A stretch of DNA of 50,155 bases, from contig JAEZCG010000168.1 in the NCBI GenBank assembly GCA_023430065.1, positions 1 through 50,155 on the forward strand, given 5' to 3'. Within the stretch, counting starts at the first letter, position 1. Every line of letters begins with the position of its first letter. Under the pieces are notes generated by a model, which saw nothing but the letters and a program-made list of their open reading frames with translations, searched no databases and was not told where the DNA came from. The translations under genes were made by a program, and so were the position numbers. The DNA is from Pseudomonadota bacterium. GTDB taxonomy: Bacteria > Pseudomonadota > Gammaproteobacteria > Burkholderiales > SHXO01. This document shows, piece after piece, positions 31,627 to 41,731 of this stretch.

Positions 31627-31653
31627 CGGGACCGGCACCGTCGGACGGTCCCG
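31627..31653 (+). promoter_or_regulatory. Intercistronic stem-loop between pyrH and frr
   Basis: CGGGACCG (31627-31634) and CGGTCCCG (31646-31653) form a perfect 8-pair stem with an 11-base loop, 25 bases before the frr ATG. There is no following U-run, so it is not an intrinsic terminator. It could be an mRNA processing or stability element that tunes frr level. Confidence 0.4.
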
Positions 31654-31678
31654 GTATCCATAGCGAGGTGAGAAACAC

Positions 31679-32236
31679 ATGATCGCTGATGTGAAGAAAT
31701 CTGCCGAGCAGAAGATGCAGAAGAGCGTCGAGGCGCTGAAGGCGGACCTGGGAAAGGTGCGGACAGGACGGGCGCACACCGGACTACTCGACCACATCAC
31801 AGTCGACTACTACGGCAATGCCACGCCCCTCAACCAGGTGGCCAATGTCACGCTGATCGACGCCCGCACCCTGGGCGTCTCCCCCTGGGAGAAGCGCATG
31901 GCGCAGGCCATCGAAAAGGCCATCCGGGATTCCGACCTGGGACTCAATCCCGCGACCGTGGGCGAGGTCGTCCGCGTACCGATGCCGGCCCTGACCGAGG
32001 AACGGCGCAAGGACCTGATCAAGGTCGTGCGCGGCGAAGCCGAGAATGCACGGGTAGCGATTCGCAACATCCGCCGCGACGCCAACCACCATTTGAAAGA
32101 ACTGCTCAAGGACAAGAAGATTTCCGAGGACGAGGAGCGGCGCGGGCAGGAAGACATCCAGAAGCTCACCGATCGGTACATCGCAGAGGTCGACAAGGTC
32201 CTGCAGACCAAGGAAGCCGACCTGATGGCCGTCTGA
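31679..32236 (+). CDS. frr: Ribosome recycling factor
   Basis: RRF with EF-G splits post-termination ribosomes. The 185-residue protein has the family length and text: [49 protein letters not shown], and [16 protein letters not shown] with [13 protein letters not shown] after it. The ATG has GAGG at 31665-31668, 10 bases away. Confidence 0.98.
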   Translation: MIADVKKSAEQKMQKSVEALKADLGKVRTGRAHTGLLDHITVDYYGNATPLNQVANVTLIDARTLGVSPWEKRMAQAIEKAIRDSDLGLNPATVGEVVRVPMPALTEERRKDLIKVVRGEAENARVAIRNIRRDANHHLKELLKDKKISEDEERRGQEDIQKLTDRYIAEVDKVLQTKEADLMAV

Positions 32237-32260
32237 CCCGGTCCGGGAGATCCTCGCCGC

Positions 32261-33052
32261 GTGACACTCCGCGATAGCTCCACCATCGGCATTCCGCGCA
32301 CGGGCAGCACCCCGCGGCACATCGCCATCATCATGGACGGCAACGGCCGCTGGGCCAAGCAGCGGCTGCTGCCGCGCGTGGCGGGTCACCGGCGGGGGCT
32401 GGAGACGGTGCGCCTGATCACCCGGGCCTGTGTCGAGGCGCGTGTCGAGTACCTTACGTTGTTCGCGTTCAGCAGCGAGAACTGGCGGCGCCCTCCGGAG
32501 GAGGTCTCCTTCCTCATGCAACTGTTCTTGCGCGCCCTGGAGAGCGAGGTCGCCAAGTTGCACGAGAACAACATCCGCCTCAAGATCGTGGGCGATCTGA
32601 TGGGCTTCGAGCCGCGTGTGGTGAGCCTCGTACGGGAGGCCGAGATGCAGACCGCCGCCAACAGCCGGATGACGCTGACGATCGCGGCCAACTATGGCGG
32701 GCGCTGGGACCTGATGCAGGCGGTGAACCGGCTGGTGATGGAGCATCCGGAACTGGCCGGGCGCTACGACGAGAGCGACCTCGCGCCCTACCTGTCGCTC
32801 TCCTACGCACCCGAACCCGATCTATTCATTCGCACCGGAGGCGAGCAGCGCGTGAGCAACTTCTGCCTCTGGCAGCTGGCCTACACCGAGCTCTACTTCA
32901 CCGGCACGTTGTGGCCCGATTTCGATGCCGCAGCCTTTCGCGCAGCGCTTGCCTCCTACGCGGGTCGCGAGCGCCGGTTCGGACGCACCAGCGAGCAGAT
33001 CGGGCAACCATCCACTGTCTCCGCGGTGCTGCCGAAAGCGGGGCTGAGCTGA
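32261..33052 (+). CDS. uppS: Isoprenyl transferase / undecaprenyl diphosphate synthase
   Basis: UppS builds the C55 lipid carrier for peptidoglycan and O-antigen from FPP and IPP. The 263-residue cis-prenyltransferase has IAIIMDGNGRWA with the catalytic Asp at residue 26, GHRRGLETVR, LTLFAFSSENWRRP, and PDLFIRTGGEQRVSNFCLWQ at the C-terminus. The start is GTG 32261 with GGGAGA at 32245-32250. No ATG fits the family length better. cdsA follows after 75 bases. Confidence 0.96.
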   Translation: MTLRDSSTIGIPRTGSTPRHIAIIMDGNGRWAKQRLLPRVAGHRRGLETVRLITRACVEARVEYLTLFAFSSENWRRPPEEVSFLMQLFLRALESEVAKLHENNIRLKIVGDLMGFEPRVVSLVREAEMQTAANSRMTLTIAANYGGRWDLMQAVNRLVMEHPELAGRYDESDLAPYLSLSYAPEPDLFIRTGGEQRVSNFCLWQLAYTELYFTGTLWPDFDAAAFRAALASYAGRERRFGRTSEQIGQPSTVSAVLPKAGLS

Positions 33053-33066
33053 ACGGATTCGCGGAC

Positions 33067-33108
33067 CGCACCCCGGTGCGCGCCCCGACCGGGTGGCGGC
33101 GTCACCCG
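33067..33108 (+). promoter_or_regulatory. Two tandem hairpins in the uppS-cdsA gap
   Basis: CGCAC-CCCG-GTGCG (33067-33080) and CGGGTG-GCGGCGT-CACCCG (33090-33108) are consecutive perfect stems in the 75-base gap. No U-tract follows either. They may affect message stability between uppS and cdsA. Such stems can arise by chance in GC-rich DNA. Confidence 0.3.
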
Positions 33109-33127
33109 CGCCCCCGCGCCTGATCCA

Positions 33128-33955
33128 ATGCTCGCGCAGCGCATCATCACTGCCGCCATCCTGCTGACGCTGTTCCTCGCGGCGCTGTTCTTTCTGCCCA
33201 ATCGCGATTGGGGGCTGCTTCTGTGTGCGGGGATGGTGCTCGCCGGGTTCGAATGGGGGCGCCTGGCCGGCTTGTCGTCCAGGCAGGGCTGGGGTTACGG
33301 ACTCGGGCTCGGCTTGGTTTGTCTGGCGCTGCTGTTGCTCGAGCAGCGCGGGGCGTTCGGGCCCGGGTTGCTGTACTCGATGCCGGGTCGGATCGGCTAC
33401 GGCCTGTGCGTGGCGTTCTGGATCGCGGTCGTTCCGCTGTGGCTCTACACGCGCCGCCAGGTTCGGACCCCGCTCGTCATGGGGGCGGTCGGGGCACTCG
33501 TCCTGATCCCGTTCTGGCATGCTCTGGTGTTCCTGCAGCCGACTCCGGGTCGACTGCTTGCGGTGATGGGAGTCGTCTGGGTGGCGGACACGGCAGCGTA
33601 TTTCGCCGGACGGGCGTTCGGCCGGCACAAGTTGGCGCCGCACATCAGTCCCGGCAAGACCTGGGAGGGGGTGGGCGGTGCCATTCTCGGCGTGATGGGC
33701 TACTGGCTGGTCGTGTCGGCGATCGCACCCACCCATGCCGGACGGTTGCCGGTCGGCCTCCTGCTGCCTTTGGTGCTATTCGCCGTCAGCGTCTACGGCG
33801 ACCTGTTCGAATCGTGGGTGAAGCGCATGGCCGGACAGAAGGACAGCGGAACTCTGCTGCCCGGGCATGGCGGGCTGCTCGACCGAATCGACGCGCTGAC
33901 CTCGGCGCTGCCGTTTGCCGCGCTCTACTTCGCCTATCCTGGATTGCGCCTTTAG
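33128..33955 (+). CDS. cdsA: Phosphatidate cytidylyltransferase
   Basis: CdsA makes CDP-diacylglycerol, the precursor of all phospholipids, in the inner membrane. The 275-residue protein is a multi-span membrane protein (at least seven helices). It ends with the family signature, here [28 protein letters not shown] (read in two parts), including the KRxxxxKD core and HGGLLDRID. The stop TAG is inside the region that serves as ribosome site for dxr. Confidence 0.95.
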   Translation: MLAQRIITAAILLTLFLAALFFLPNRDWGLLLCAGMVLAGFEWGRLAGLSSRQGWGYGLGLGLVCLALLLLEQRGAFGPGLLYSMPGRIGYGLCVAFWIAVVPLWLYTRRQVRTPLVMGAVGALVLIPFWHALVFLQPTPGRLLAVMGVVWVADTAAYFAGRAFGRHKLAPHISPGKTWEGVGGAILGVMGYWLVVSAIAPTHAGRLPVGLLLPLVLFAVSVYGDLFESWVKRMAGQKDSGTLLPGHGGLLDRIDALTSALPFAALYFAYPGLRL

Positions 33956-33965
33956 GGAAATGCGC

Positions 33966-35141
33966 ATGCGCACGCTGACCATCCTCGGCGCCACGGGCTC
34001 GATCGGCAAGAGCACGCTCGACGTGGTGGCCCGTCACCCGGGGCGATTCCGGGTCGCGGCCTTGACTGCCCGCGATCAGGTGCCCGCCATGGTCGAGGCA
34101 TGCCGCCGCGTGCGTCCCGGGTACGTCGTGATGGCCGACCCGGCTGCCGCACTCCAGTTGGAGCGCGGGCTGCGCGACAGTGGAATCGATGCCGAAGTGC
34201 TGTCCGGCGAAGCCGGCCTGTGCGAGGTCGCCGCGCTGCCCGAGGTCGACACCGTGATGGCGGCGATCGTCGGGGCGGCCGGCCTTCCCCCCACGCTGGC
34301 GGCGGCGCGCGCAGGCAAGCGCGTGCTTCTCGCCAACAAGGAGGCGTTGGTGATGGCGGGTCCGCTGTTCCTGCATGCGGTGCGCGAAGGCCGGGGAACG
34401 GTGGTGCCGATCGACAGCGAGCACAACGCGATCCTGCAGTGCCTGCCCAACCGCTTCGCGGGAGACTGGGCGGCGGACGGGGTGCGCCGCATCCTGCTGA
34501 CCGCCTCAGGCGGACCTTTCCGGGCGACGCCGCTGAACGACCTTTCGTCCGTGACGCCCGAGCAGGCGTGCGCCCATCCGAACTGGGTGATGGGGCGCAA
34601 GATCTCGGTCGACTCCGCGACCATGATGAACAAGGGTCTGGAGGTGATCGAGGCCCACTACCTGTTCAACGCGCCTCCCGAGGCGATCGAGGTGGTAGTG
34701 CATCCGCAGAGCGTGATCCACTCCATGGTGGAGTACGTCGACGGATCGGTCATCGCGCAGATGGGAAACCCCGACATGCGCACCCCGATCGCACATGCCC
34801 TGGCTCTTCCCGAGCGCATCGAATCGGGTGTTGCGCCATTGAACTTTTTCGATCTGATGGGGCTCCACTTCGAGCGGCCGGATGCAGCCCGTTTTCCCTG
34901 CCTGCCGCTGGCGTACGAGGCACTTCGACGCGGCGGCACTGCGCCGGCCGTGCTCAATGCGGCGAACGAAGTCGCCGTGGCCCGTTTCCTGGAAGGCGGT
35001 CTTCCCTTCAACCGCATCGCCCCGGTCATCGAAACCGTGCTGGCGCGCGTTCAGCAGCGCGTGGCACACACGTTGGATGACGTGTACGACGCCGACCGGC
35101 GTGCGCGCGAAGTCGCCGCTCAGGCCCTGACACAGATCTGA
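33966..35141 (+). CDS. dxr: 1-deoxy-D-xylulose 5-phosphate reductoisomerase
   Basis: Dxr performs the second step of the MEP pathway (DXP to MEP, NADPH-dependent). The 391-residue protein starts [20 protein letters not shown], with a nucleotide-binding Rossmann motif, [28 protein letters not shown] and [21 protein letters not shown] (read in parts). I chose ATG 33966, because AGGGA (33954-33958) lies 7 bases upstream; ATG 33960 would be only one base from it. The ispG gene of the same pathway is also in the window. Confidence 0.96.
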   Translation: MRTLTILGATGSIGKSTLDVVARHPGRFRVAALTARDQVPAMVEACRRVRPGYVVMADPAAALQLERGLRDSGIDAEVLSGEAGLCEVAALPEVDTVMAAIVGAAGLPPTLAAARAGKRVLLANKEALVMAGPLFLHAVREGRGTVVPIDSEHNAILQCLPNRFAGDWAADGVRRILLTASGGPFRATPLNDLSSVTPEQACAHPNWVMGRKISVDSATMMNKGLEVIEAHYLFNAPPEAIEVVVHPQSVIHSMVEYVDGSVIAQMGNPDMRTPIAHALALPERIESGVAPLNFFDLMGLHFERPDAARFPCLPLAYEALRRGGTAPAVLNAANEVAVARFLEGGLPFNRIAPVIETVLARVQQRVAHTLDDVYDADRRAREVAAQALTQI

Positions 35142-35184
35142 ACGGCGCCGCAACCGGAATCGCGGCAGAGTCGGGAGTTTTGAA

Positions 35185-36534
35185 ATGACGTTGTTGATTA
35201 CCCTGATCGCCTTCATCGTCGCCCTGGGCGTGCTGATCGTCATCCACGAGTTCGGCCACTATCTCGTGGCGCGTTGGTGCGGAGTGAAGGTGCTGCGCTT
35301 TTCCGTCGGATTCGGCCGGCCGCTGTTCATCCGCAGACTGGGTGCCGACCGGACCGAGTGGACCGTTTCGGCCCTGCCGCTGGGCGGCTACGTGAAGATG
35401 CTCGACGAGCGCGAGGCCGACGTCCCGCCCGCCGAACGTCACCGCGCGTTCAACCGCCAATCGGTGTACCGTCGCTTCGCGATCGTCTCCGCCGGGCCGA
35501 TTGCCAATTTCCTGTTGGCTATTTTCGTGTACTGGCTGCTGTTCATGGTCGGCGTCCCCGGCGTCACGCCGGTCGCCGGTCATCCGCCCGCCGGCACGCC
35601 CGCAGCCCTCGCGCAGTTCCAGGCCGGAGAGACCATCCTGCGGATCGGCGACGAGCCGGTGCAGACCTGGCAGGACGTGCGCTGGGTCCTGCTCGAGCGC
35701 GCCGTGGCGCGCGAACGCGTGCGCGTGGAGGTTCGCGATGCAGCCGAACGCATCGCATTTCGCGATCTCGATCTGTCGACGCTCAGCCCCGCCGACCTCG
35801 ACGGCGATTTCCTGTCGAAGGTCGGGCTGCGACGCCATCTCCCGCCTGTCGTGGGCAGCGTACAGGAGGGGTCGGCAGGCGAACGGGCGGGGCTGCGCGT
35901 CGGCGATCGCATCCTGTCGGCGGACGGCGTCGACGTGTACAACTGGGACGACCTGGTCGGAGCGGTTGCACCGCAGGCCGGGAAGAGGGTGGCACTGCAA
36001 GTGCAGCGCGGTGCCGAGCGCATGGAGAGTGCGGTCACCCCGGATGCAGTGGAGAGCGCAGGGAGTGTCGTCGGTCGCATCGGCATCCTGCCGGACGCGG
36101 ATCTGCTCAGCGCGCACACGACCACCATCCGGCATGGGCCGGTCGACGCCGTCGTGCAGGGGGTCCAGCGCACCTGGGAGGTATCGATCCTCAGCCTGCG
36201 CATGCTGGGCAAGATGATCGTCGGGCAGGTTTCGATCAAGAATCTGAGCGGTCCCATCACCATTGCGGACTATGCCGGACAGTCCGCGCAGATGGGGTGG
36301 CTGCCCTACGTCAGCTTCATTGCGCTGATCAGCATCAGCCTCGGGGTGCTCAATCTGCTCCCGGTGCCTTTATTGGACGGTGGACACTTGATGTATTATC
36401 TCGTGGAAATGGTCAAGGGTCGGCCCGTATCAGACAGGGCCATGGAAATCGGCCAGCGCGTCGGCATGGTGCTGCTCTTCACGCTGATGGCCTTCGCGAT
36501 CTACAACGACATCAACCGCCTCGTCGGCGGATAA
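35185..36534 (+). CDS. rseP: Site-2 intramembrane protease RseP
   Basis: RseP is an inner-membrane zinc metalloprotease that cleaves RseA-type anti-sigma factors and leftover signal peptides. The 449-residue protein has the zinc motif His21-Glu22-Phe-Gly-His25, PDZ segments in the periplasmic middle (about 110-300), and the C-terminal third-ligand motif PLLDGGHLMYYL. The ATG is preceded by GGGAG. It lies 43 bases after dxr and 12 bases before bamA, the usual order. Confidence 0.96.
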   Translation: MTLLITLIAFIVALGVLIVIHEFGHYLVARWCGVKVLRFSVGFGRPLFIRRLGADRTEWTVSALPLGGYVKMLDEREADVPPAERHRAFNRQSVYRRFAIVSAGPIANFLLAIFVYWLLFMVGVPGVTPVAGHPPAGTPAALAQFQAGETILRIGDEPVQTWQDVRWVLLERAVARERVRVEVRDAAERIAFRDLDLSTLSPADLDGDFLSKVGLRRHLPPVVGSVQEGSAGERAGLRVGDRILSADGVDVYNWDDLVGAVAPQAGKRVALQVQRGAERMESAVTPDAVESAGSVVGRIGILPDADLLSAHTTTIRHGPVDAVVQGVQRTWEVSILSLRMLGKMIVGQVSIKNLSGPITIADYAGQSAQMGWLPYVSFIALISISLGVLNLLPVPLLDGGHLMYYLVEMVKGRPVSDRAMEIGQRVGMVLLFTLMAFAIYNDINRLVGG

Positions 36535-36546
36535 AACAGACTGCGA

Positions 36547-38814
36547 ATGAAGCTGTCGAGGCTGCTGCTACTCCTCTCCGGAATCACCTCTCTCAGTGCC
36601 GCCGCCTTCGAACCCTTCGTCGTCAAGGACATTCGTGTAGAAGGGATTCAACGCACCGAAGCGGGAACCATCTTCAGCTACCTGCCGGTGCGGGTGGGCG
36701 ACACGCTCACCGAGCAGAAGGCCTCGTCGGCAGTGCGTTCACTGTTCGCCACCGGGTTCTTCAAGGACGTGCGCCTCGAAGTCGAGGACGGCGTGCTGGT
36801 GGTGATGGTCGAGGAGCGGCCTGCCATCGACCAGATCACCTTCACGGGCCAGAAGGAATTCAGCAAGGATGTTCTGAAGCTGGCGCTCAAGGACATCGGC
36901 CTGTCCGAGGGACGCATCCTCGATCGCGCGCTCCTCGAGCGCGCGGAGCAGGAGCTGAAGACCCAGTATCTGAGCCGCGGCAAGTACGCCGCGGAGGTGA
37001 ACACCACGGTCACCCCGCTCGAGCGCAACCGTGTCGCCATTCAGTTCAACATCGTGGAAGGCGGCGTCGCGAAGATCCGGCAGATCAATTTCGTCGGCAA
37101 TCAGGCGTTCAAGGAAAAGGCGCTGCGCAACCTGTTCGTGCTGCGCACGCCCGGTGTACTCACGTGGTACAGCAAGAACGACCAGTATTCGCGGCAGAAG
37201 CTCGAGGCCGATCTGGAAACCCTGCGCTCGTTCTATCTCAACGAAGGGTTCCTGGAGTTCACCATCGACTCCACGCAGGTGTCGATTTCTCCGGACAAGA
37301 AGGACATCTTCCTCACCATCAATCTCACCGAGGGGCGCAGGTATCAGGTCTCGGAGTTTCGCTTCGCCGGCAATCTCATCGTGCCGGAGGCGGAGTTGCG
37401 CAAACTCCTCAAGCTCGATCCGGGAGACCAGTTCTCGCGCGAGAAACTGACCGAGTCGACCAAGCTGATGGCCGACCGCCTGGGCGATGACGGCTATGCC
37501 TTCGCCAACATCAACCCGGTGCCCGATATCGATCGCGAGACCGGGCAGGTTGCATTCACGCTGTACGTCGATCCAGGACGGCGGGTATACGTGCGCCGGA
37601 TCAACATCGCCGGCAACTCCACCACGCGCGACGAGGTGATCCGGCGTGAGTTGCGCCAGCTCGAGGGCGGCTGGTACTCGGCGGCGCTGTTGCAGCGCTC
37701 CAAGCAGCGGGTGGACAAGCTCGGCTACTTCTCCGAGGTGACGGTGGACACCGTCGCCGTCCCGGGGGTGCCGGACCAGGTGGACGTGAACGTGAAGGTG
37801 ATCGAGCGGCCGACCGGGAATCTGCTGTTCGGCGTGGGCTACTCCACTGCCGAAGGCGTGATCTTCAGCGGCTCGGTATCCCAGAACAATCTGTTCGGGA
37901 CCGGCAATGCAATGGCCTTGCAGCTCAACACGGGCAAGGTCAATACCGTGTACGCGGTGTCGTTCACCCGTCCGTACTTCACCGACGACGGGGTGGGACT
38001 GGGCATCGACCTGTACAAGCGCGAGGTGGATGCCTCGAGCCTGTCCGTGTCGACCTATGCGACGGACACGATCGGCGCGGGGGTGCGCTTGTCGGTGCCG
38101 ATCAACGAGACCGACACGATCAACTACGGCCTGGCGGCCGAACGCACCAAGATCGACCTGTTCGAGGAGAGCTCGCAGCGCTATCGCGACTTCGTGGACG
38201 AGTTCGGTCCGGAGAATACAGCGCTGCTCGCCACCGCCGGCTGGTCGCGCGACAAGCGCGACAGCGCGATCTACACGCGCACCGGCACGTTCCAGAAGGC
38301 GTCGCTGGAGGTGGCCGTGCCACCCGGTGAACTGCGCTTCTACCGTGGCCAGTACGAAATGCAGTGGTTCCTGCCGGTGGGAAGGGAGAACGTGCTGCAG
38401 CTCACCGGCCGGGTCGGCTACGCCGATGGTTACGGCGACAAGCCGCTGCCGTTCTACCGGAACTTCTACCTGGGAGGCGTGGGAACGGTACGCGGATATG
38501 AAGTGGCCTCGATCGGTCCCGAAGACGAACACGGGGACAGCATCGGCGGCAGCCGGATGGCGCTCGTTTCCGCCGAGTTCTTCTTTCCCTTCCCAGGGCT
38601 CGAGAAGGACCGCTCGGTGCGCCTGTCGGCCTTCGTCGATGCCGGGACGGTGGGGGACAAGTTCGATTTCGGGGAGACGCGCGCGTCGGCCGGTGTGGCG
38701 CTGAGTTGGTTCTCGCCCATGGGACCGCTGAAGATCTCGTTTGGCGTACCGCTCAATGCCAAGGACGGCGACGAGGAGCAGCCCTTCCAGTTCTCGATCG
38801 GCACGGTGTTTTAA
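36547..38814 (+). CDS. bamA: Outer-membrane protein assembly factor BamA
   Basis: BamA is the essential beta-barrel insertase of the outer membrane. The 755-residue protein has a signal peptide with cleavage near SAAA/FEPF, five POTRA domains (first: FVVKDIRVEGIQRTEAGTIF), and a C-terminal 16-strand barrel. The barrel carries FYLGGVGTVRGYE (the VRGYE lid-lock motif) and the C-terminal aromatic GTVF. The partner BamB is in the window. The next gene is skp. Confidence 0.97.
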   Translation: MKLSRLLLLLSGITSLSAAAFEPFVVKDIRVEGIQRTEAGTIFSYLPVRVGDTLTEQKASSAVRSLFATGFFKDVRLEVEDGVLVVMVEERPAIDQITFTGQKEFSKDVLKLALKDIGLSEGRILDRALLERAEQELKTQYLSRGKYAAEVNTTVTPLERNRVAIQFNIVEGGVAKIRQINFVGNQAFKEKALRNLFVLRTPGVLTWYSKNDQYSRQKLEADLETLRSFYLNEGFLEFTIDSTQVSISPDKKDIFLTINLTEGRRYQVSEFRFAGNLIVPEAELRKLLKLDPGDQFSREKLTESTKLMADRLGDDGYAFANINPVPDIDRETGQVAFTLYVDPGRRVYVRRINIAGNSTTRDEVIRRELRQLEGGWYSAALLQRSKQRVDKLGYFSEVTVDTVAVPGVPDQVDVNVKVIERPTGNLLFGVGYSTAEGVIFSGSVSQNNLFGTGNAMALQLNTGKVNTVYAVSFTRPYFTDDGVGLGIDLYKREVDASSLSVSTYATDTIGAGVRLSVPINETDTINYGLAAERTKIDLFEESSQRYRDFVDEFGPENTALLATAGWSRDKRDSAIYTRTGTFQKASLEVAVPPGELRFYRGQYEMQWFLPVGRENVLQLTGRVGYADGYGDKPLPFYRNFYLGGVGTVRGYEVASIGPEDEHGDSIGGSRMALVSAEFFFPFPGLEKDRSVRLSAFVDAGTVGDKFDFGETRASAGVALSWFSPMGPLKISFGVPLNAKDGDEEQPFQFSIGTVF

Positions 38815-38882
38815 GATATGCCCCGGTCCACCAGTTTCGGTTCGGCCGGGCGGCTGCCCGGCATGGCCACAGGAGACACGCC

Positions 38883-39380
38883 TTGAACAGAATGCGGATG
38901 GTGTGCGCCGTCCTGCTGCTGTGCGCAGCCGGATGGGCCCAGGCGAACGACGTCAAGATCGGATTCGTCAGTACCGAGCGGCTGTTTCGCGAAGCCGCTC
39001 CCGCGGTACGCGCCCTGAAGAAGCTCGAGAAGGAATTCGCGCCGCGTGACGCCGAGCTGCAGAAGCTCGCCCGGCAGGCCAAGGACCTGCAGAGCCAGCT
39101 CGAGAAGGAGGGCGTCACCCTCAGCGAGAGCGAACGCCGCAACAAGGAGCAGGAGCTCGCCCGGCTCAACCGCGACCTGCAGCGTACGCAGCGTGAGCTG
39201 CGCGAGGACCTGAACCTGCGCAAGAACGAGGAGTTGGCACAGGTGCTGGAACGGGCGAACAAAGTCATCCAGCAGATCGCGGAGGCCGACAAGTTCGACC
39301 TGATCCTGCAGGAGGCGGTGTATCGCAGCCCCCGTATCGACATCACCGACAAGGTGCTGAAGGCACTGGCGGACAAGTAG
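38883..39380 (+). CDS. skp: Periplasmic chaperone Skp (OmpH)
   Basis: Skp is a trimeric periplasmic chaperone that carries unfolded outer-membrane proteins to BAM. The 165-residue protein has a signal peptide ([15 protein letters not shown]), the start [12 protein letters not shown], and a long charged coiled coil forming the tentacles. I chose the TTG at 38883 because AGGAG (38871-38875) lies 7 bases upstream; the ATG at 38892 is 16 bases away. The same TTGAACAG start context occurs at fabZ. Confidence 0.92.
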   Translation: MNRMRMVCAVLLLCAAGWAQANDVKIGFVSTERLFREAAPAVRALKKLEKEFAPRDAELQKLARQAKDLQSQLEKEGVTLSESERRNKEQELARLNRDLQRTQRELREDLNLRKNEELAQVLERANKVIQQIAEADKFDLILQEAVYRSPRIDITDKVLKALADK

Positions 39381-39456
39381 GCCGGCATCGCCTCGAGCCC
39401 ACTGCGACCTTGACCGACGCCGCGACCGATCTCTTCTGCAGCCGGAGGGCCCAGCG

Positions 39457-40503
39457 ATGAGCCCGACGCCCGTGCTCACCCTCGACGAAATCGCGCGTCG
39501 TTTCGGCGGGACGGTGGTCGGCGACGGCGGTACCGTGGTCGACCAGGTGGGAACGCTCGAGAATGCCCGCCCCGGGCAGATCTCCTTTTTTGCGCAGGAG
39601 CGGTACCGCAAGATCCTGGACCGCTGCCAGGCGAGCGCTCTCATCGTCGGGCCGAATGACAGCGCACTGCCCGGACGGCCCCTGATCGTGAGCGACAACC
39701 CCTACGCGTTGTTCGCACGCCTGTCGGCACACTTCAATCCCCCCGAGGCCTTCGCGCCCGGCGTGCACCCCACGGCCGCCGTCGACCCCACCGCCAGCGT
39801 CGCAGCCTCCGCGCACGTGGGAGCTCACGCCAGCATCGGGCCGGGTGCGCACGTGGGCGAGCGTTGCGTCGTGGGGCCCGGTAGTCGAGTCGCACGCGGC
39901 AGCCGGCTGGGCGAAGACTGCCGGCTGATGGCCAACGTGACGGTCTATCACGACTGCATTCTGGGCAGCCGCGTCATCGTGCACGGCGGCGCGGTGATCG
40001 GCGCCGACGGCTTCGGTCTCGCCATGGACGCCGGGGTCTGGCGCAAGATTCCGCAGATCGGGCGGGTGATCATCGGCGATGACGTCGAGATCGGAGCGAA
40101 TACCACCATCGACCGCGGCGCTCTCGACGACACGGTGATCGAAGACGGGGTGAAGCTGGACAATCAGATTCAGATCGGTCACAACTGCCGCATCGGCGCG
40201 CACACCGCGATCGCCGGCTGCGTGGGCATCGCCGGCAGTACGAGAATCGGCCGCTATTGCCGCATCGGCGGCAGCGCCATGATCGGAGGGCACCTGCAGA
40301 TCGTGGACAACGTCGAGATCGGCGGCGCCACGGCGGTACCCAAGTCGATCCTCAAGCCCGGCACATACAGCGGCTTGTTTCCGATTTCGCAGCATCAGGA
40401 CTGGCTGAGGAATGCCGCCCACATCCGGCACCTGGACGCACTTGCCAACCGTGTGCGGGAACTCGAATCCCGCCTTGCAGACATGGAGAGGAAATCGACT
40501 TGA
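39457..40503 (+). CDS. lpxD: UDP-3-O-(3-hydroxyacyl)glucosamine N-acyltransferase
   Basis: LpxD adds the second acyl chain in lipid A synthesis. The 348-residue protein has an N-terminal uridine-binding domain ([24 protein letters not shown]). A long left-handed beta-helix of hexapeptide repeats follows, with catalytic His242 in [11 protein letters not shown]-terminal helix closes the protein. GGAGG lies before the ATG. Its TGA overlaps the fabZ TTG start. Confidence 0.97.
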   Translation: MSPTPVLTLDEIARRFGGTVVGDGGTVVDQVGTLENARPGQISFFAQERYRKILDRCQASALIVGPNDSALPGRPLIVSDNPYALFARLSAHFNPPEAFAPGVHPTAAVDPTASVAASAHVGAHASIGPGAHVGERCVVGPGSRVARGSRLGEDCRLMANVTVYHDCILGSRVIVHGGAVIGADGFGLAMDAGVWRKIPQIGRVIIGDDVEIGANTTIDRGALDDTVIEDGVKLDNQIQIGHNCRIGAHTAIAGCVGIAGSTRIGRYCRIGGSAMIGGHLQIVDNVEIGGATAVPKSILKPGTYSGLFPISQHQDWLRNAAHIRHLDALANRVRELESRLADMERKST

Positions 40504-40949
40504 ACAGCATGGAGATCAAGGAAATCCTGGAGTGCCTTCCGCATCGATTCCCGTTTCTCCTGGTCGATCGTGTCCTCCATTGCGAACCGGGCAAGAGCAT
40601 CGTGGCGGTGAAGAACGTGGCCATCAACGAGCCGTTCTTCCAGGGGCATTTCCCCGATGTCCCGATCATGCCGGGTGTGATGATCCTGGAGGCGATGGCC
40701 CAGGCCGCCGGCATCCTCTCGTACAAGACGCTCGGCGGCCTGGAGCATCGCAAGGTGCTCTACTACTTCGTGGGGATCGACAATGCACGCTTCAAGAAGC
40801 CAGTCACGCCGGGTGATCAGCTCATCCTCGAGGTGAAGATGGGCAGGCAGGTGCGTGGCATCGGCAAGTTCGAGGCGCTGGCGAGGGTGGGCGACACGGT
40901 GGTGACCGAGGCCGAGCTCATGTGCACGATCAAGGAGCAGTCAGCGTGA
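40500..40949 (+). CDS. fabZ: 3-hydroxyacyl-[ACP] dehydratase FabZ
   Basis: FabZ dehydrates 3-hydroxyacyl-ACP in fatty acid elongation and competes with LpxA and LpxD for 3-hydroxyacyl-ACP. The 149-residue hotdog-fold protein has FLLVDRV, the catalytic His50 in [12 protein letters not shown] and Glu64 in MILEAMAQ. I chose the TTG at 40500: GAGAGGAA (40486-40493) is properly spaced for it, and it overlaps the lpxD stop. ATG 40509 is the alternative. Confidence 0.95.
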   Translation: MNSMEIKEILECLPHRFPFLLVDRVLHCEPGKSIVAVKNVAINEPFFQGHFPDVPIMPGVMILEAMAQAAGILSYKTLGGLEHRKVLYYFVGIDNARFKKPVTPGDQLILEVKMGRQVRGIGKFEALARVGDTVVTEAELMCTIKEQSA

Positions 40950-41725
40950 CTACGGTGGTGCACGCCACCTCGCTGGTACACCCGAACGCGCGCCTGGGGC
41001 GGCAGGTGGAGATCGGAGCCTTCTGCATCGTGGAGGAAGAAGTCGAGATCGGCGACGGCACGGTGCTCGGGCATCACGTCGTCTTGCGCGGCCATACGCG
41101 ACTGGGTCGCAACAATCGCATTCATTCCTTCGCCTGCCTGGGCGAGCCGCCTCAGGACAAGAAGTATCGGGGGGAACCCACCCGGCTCGAGATCGGAGAC
41201 AACAACACGATCCGCGAGTATTGCACCCTCAATCTCGGGACTGCCCAGGACGTCGGCATCACGCGTCTGGGAGACAACAACTGGATCATGGCCTATGCCC
41301 ACGTGGCGCACGACTGCCAGGTCGGCAGCAACGTGGTGCTGGCCAATTCCTCCCAGCTGGCGGGGCACGTCGTCATCGGGGACTACGTCATCCTGGGCGG
41401 CGGTACCCTGGTGCACCAGTTCTGCCGCATCGGTGCGCACGCGTTCACGGCGGGAGGCTCCGTCGTGCTGCGCGACGTGCCGCCCTACGTCATGGCCGGG
41501 GGCGATTCCGCGCAGCCGCACGGCATCAACAGCGAGGGTCTGAAGCGGCGCGGTTTCAGCAACGAGGACATCGAGATCATCCGGCGCGCCTACAAGACGC
41601 TCTACCGGAGCCGGCTCGGCTTTCAGGAGGCGAAGGCGGCGATTGCCGAGCAGGCGCAGTCGAACGCACGACTGCGCATCCTCTCGGAGTTCCTCGCCAC
41701 CACCGAGCGCGGCATCATCCGCTGA
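40946..41725 (+). CDS. lpxA: UDP-N-acetylglucosamine O-acyltransferase LpxA
   Basis: LpxA performs the first step of lipid A synthesis, moving a 3-hydroxyacyl chain to UDP-GlcNAc. The 259-residue trimeric beta-helix protein has [33 protein letters not shown], and catalytic His122 in AYAHVAHDC. The C-terminal helices include [13 protein letters not shown] chose GTG 40946, which overlaps the fabZ stop (GTGA) and has AAGGAG at 40932-40937. Confidence 0.97.
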   Translation: MTTVVHATSLVHPNARLGRQVEIGAFCIVEEEVEIGDGTVLGHHVVLRGHTRLGRNNRIHSFACLGEPPQDKKYRGEPTRLEIGDNNTIREYCTLNLGTAQDVGITRLGDNNWIMAYAHVAHDCQVGSNVVLANSSQLAGHVVIGDYVILGGGTLVHQFCRIGAHAFTAGGSVVLRDVPPYVMAGGDSAQPHGINSEGLKRRGFSNEDIEIIRRAYKTLYRSRLGFQEAKAAIAEQAQSNARLRILSEFLATTERGIIR

Positions 41726-41731
41726 TCGCCC

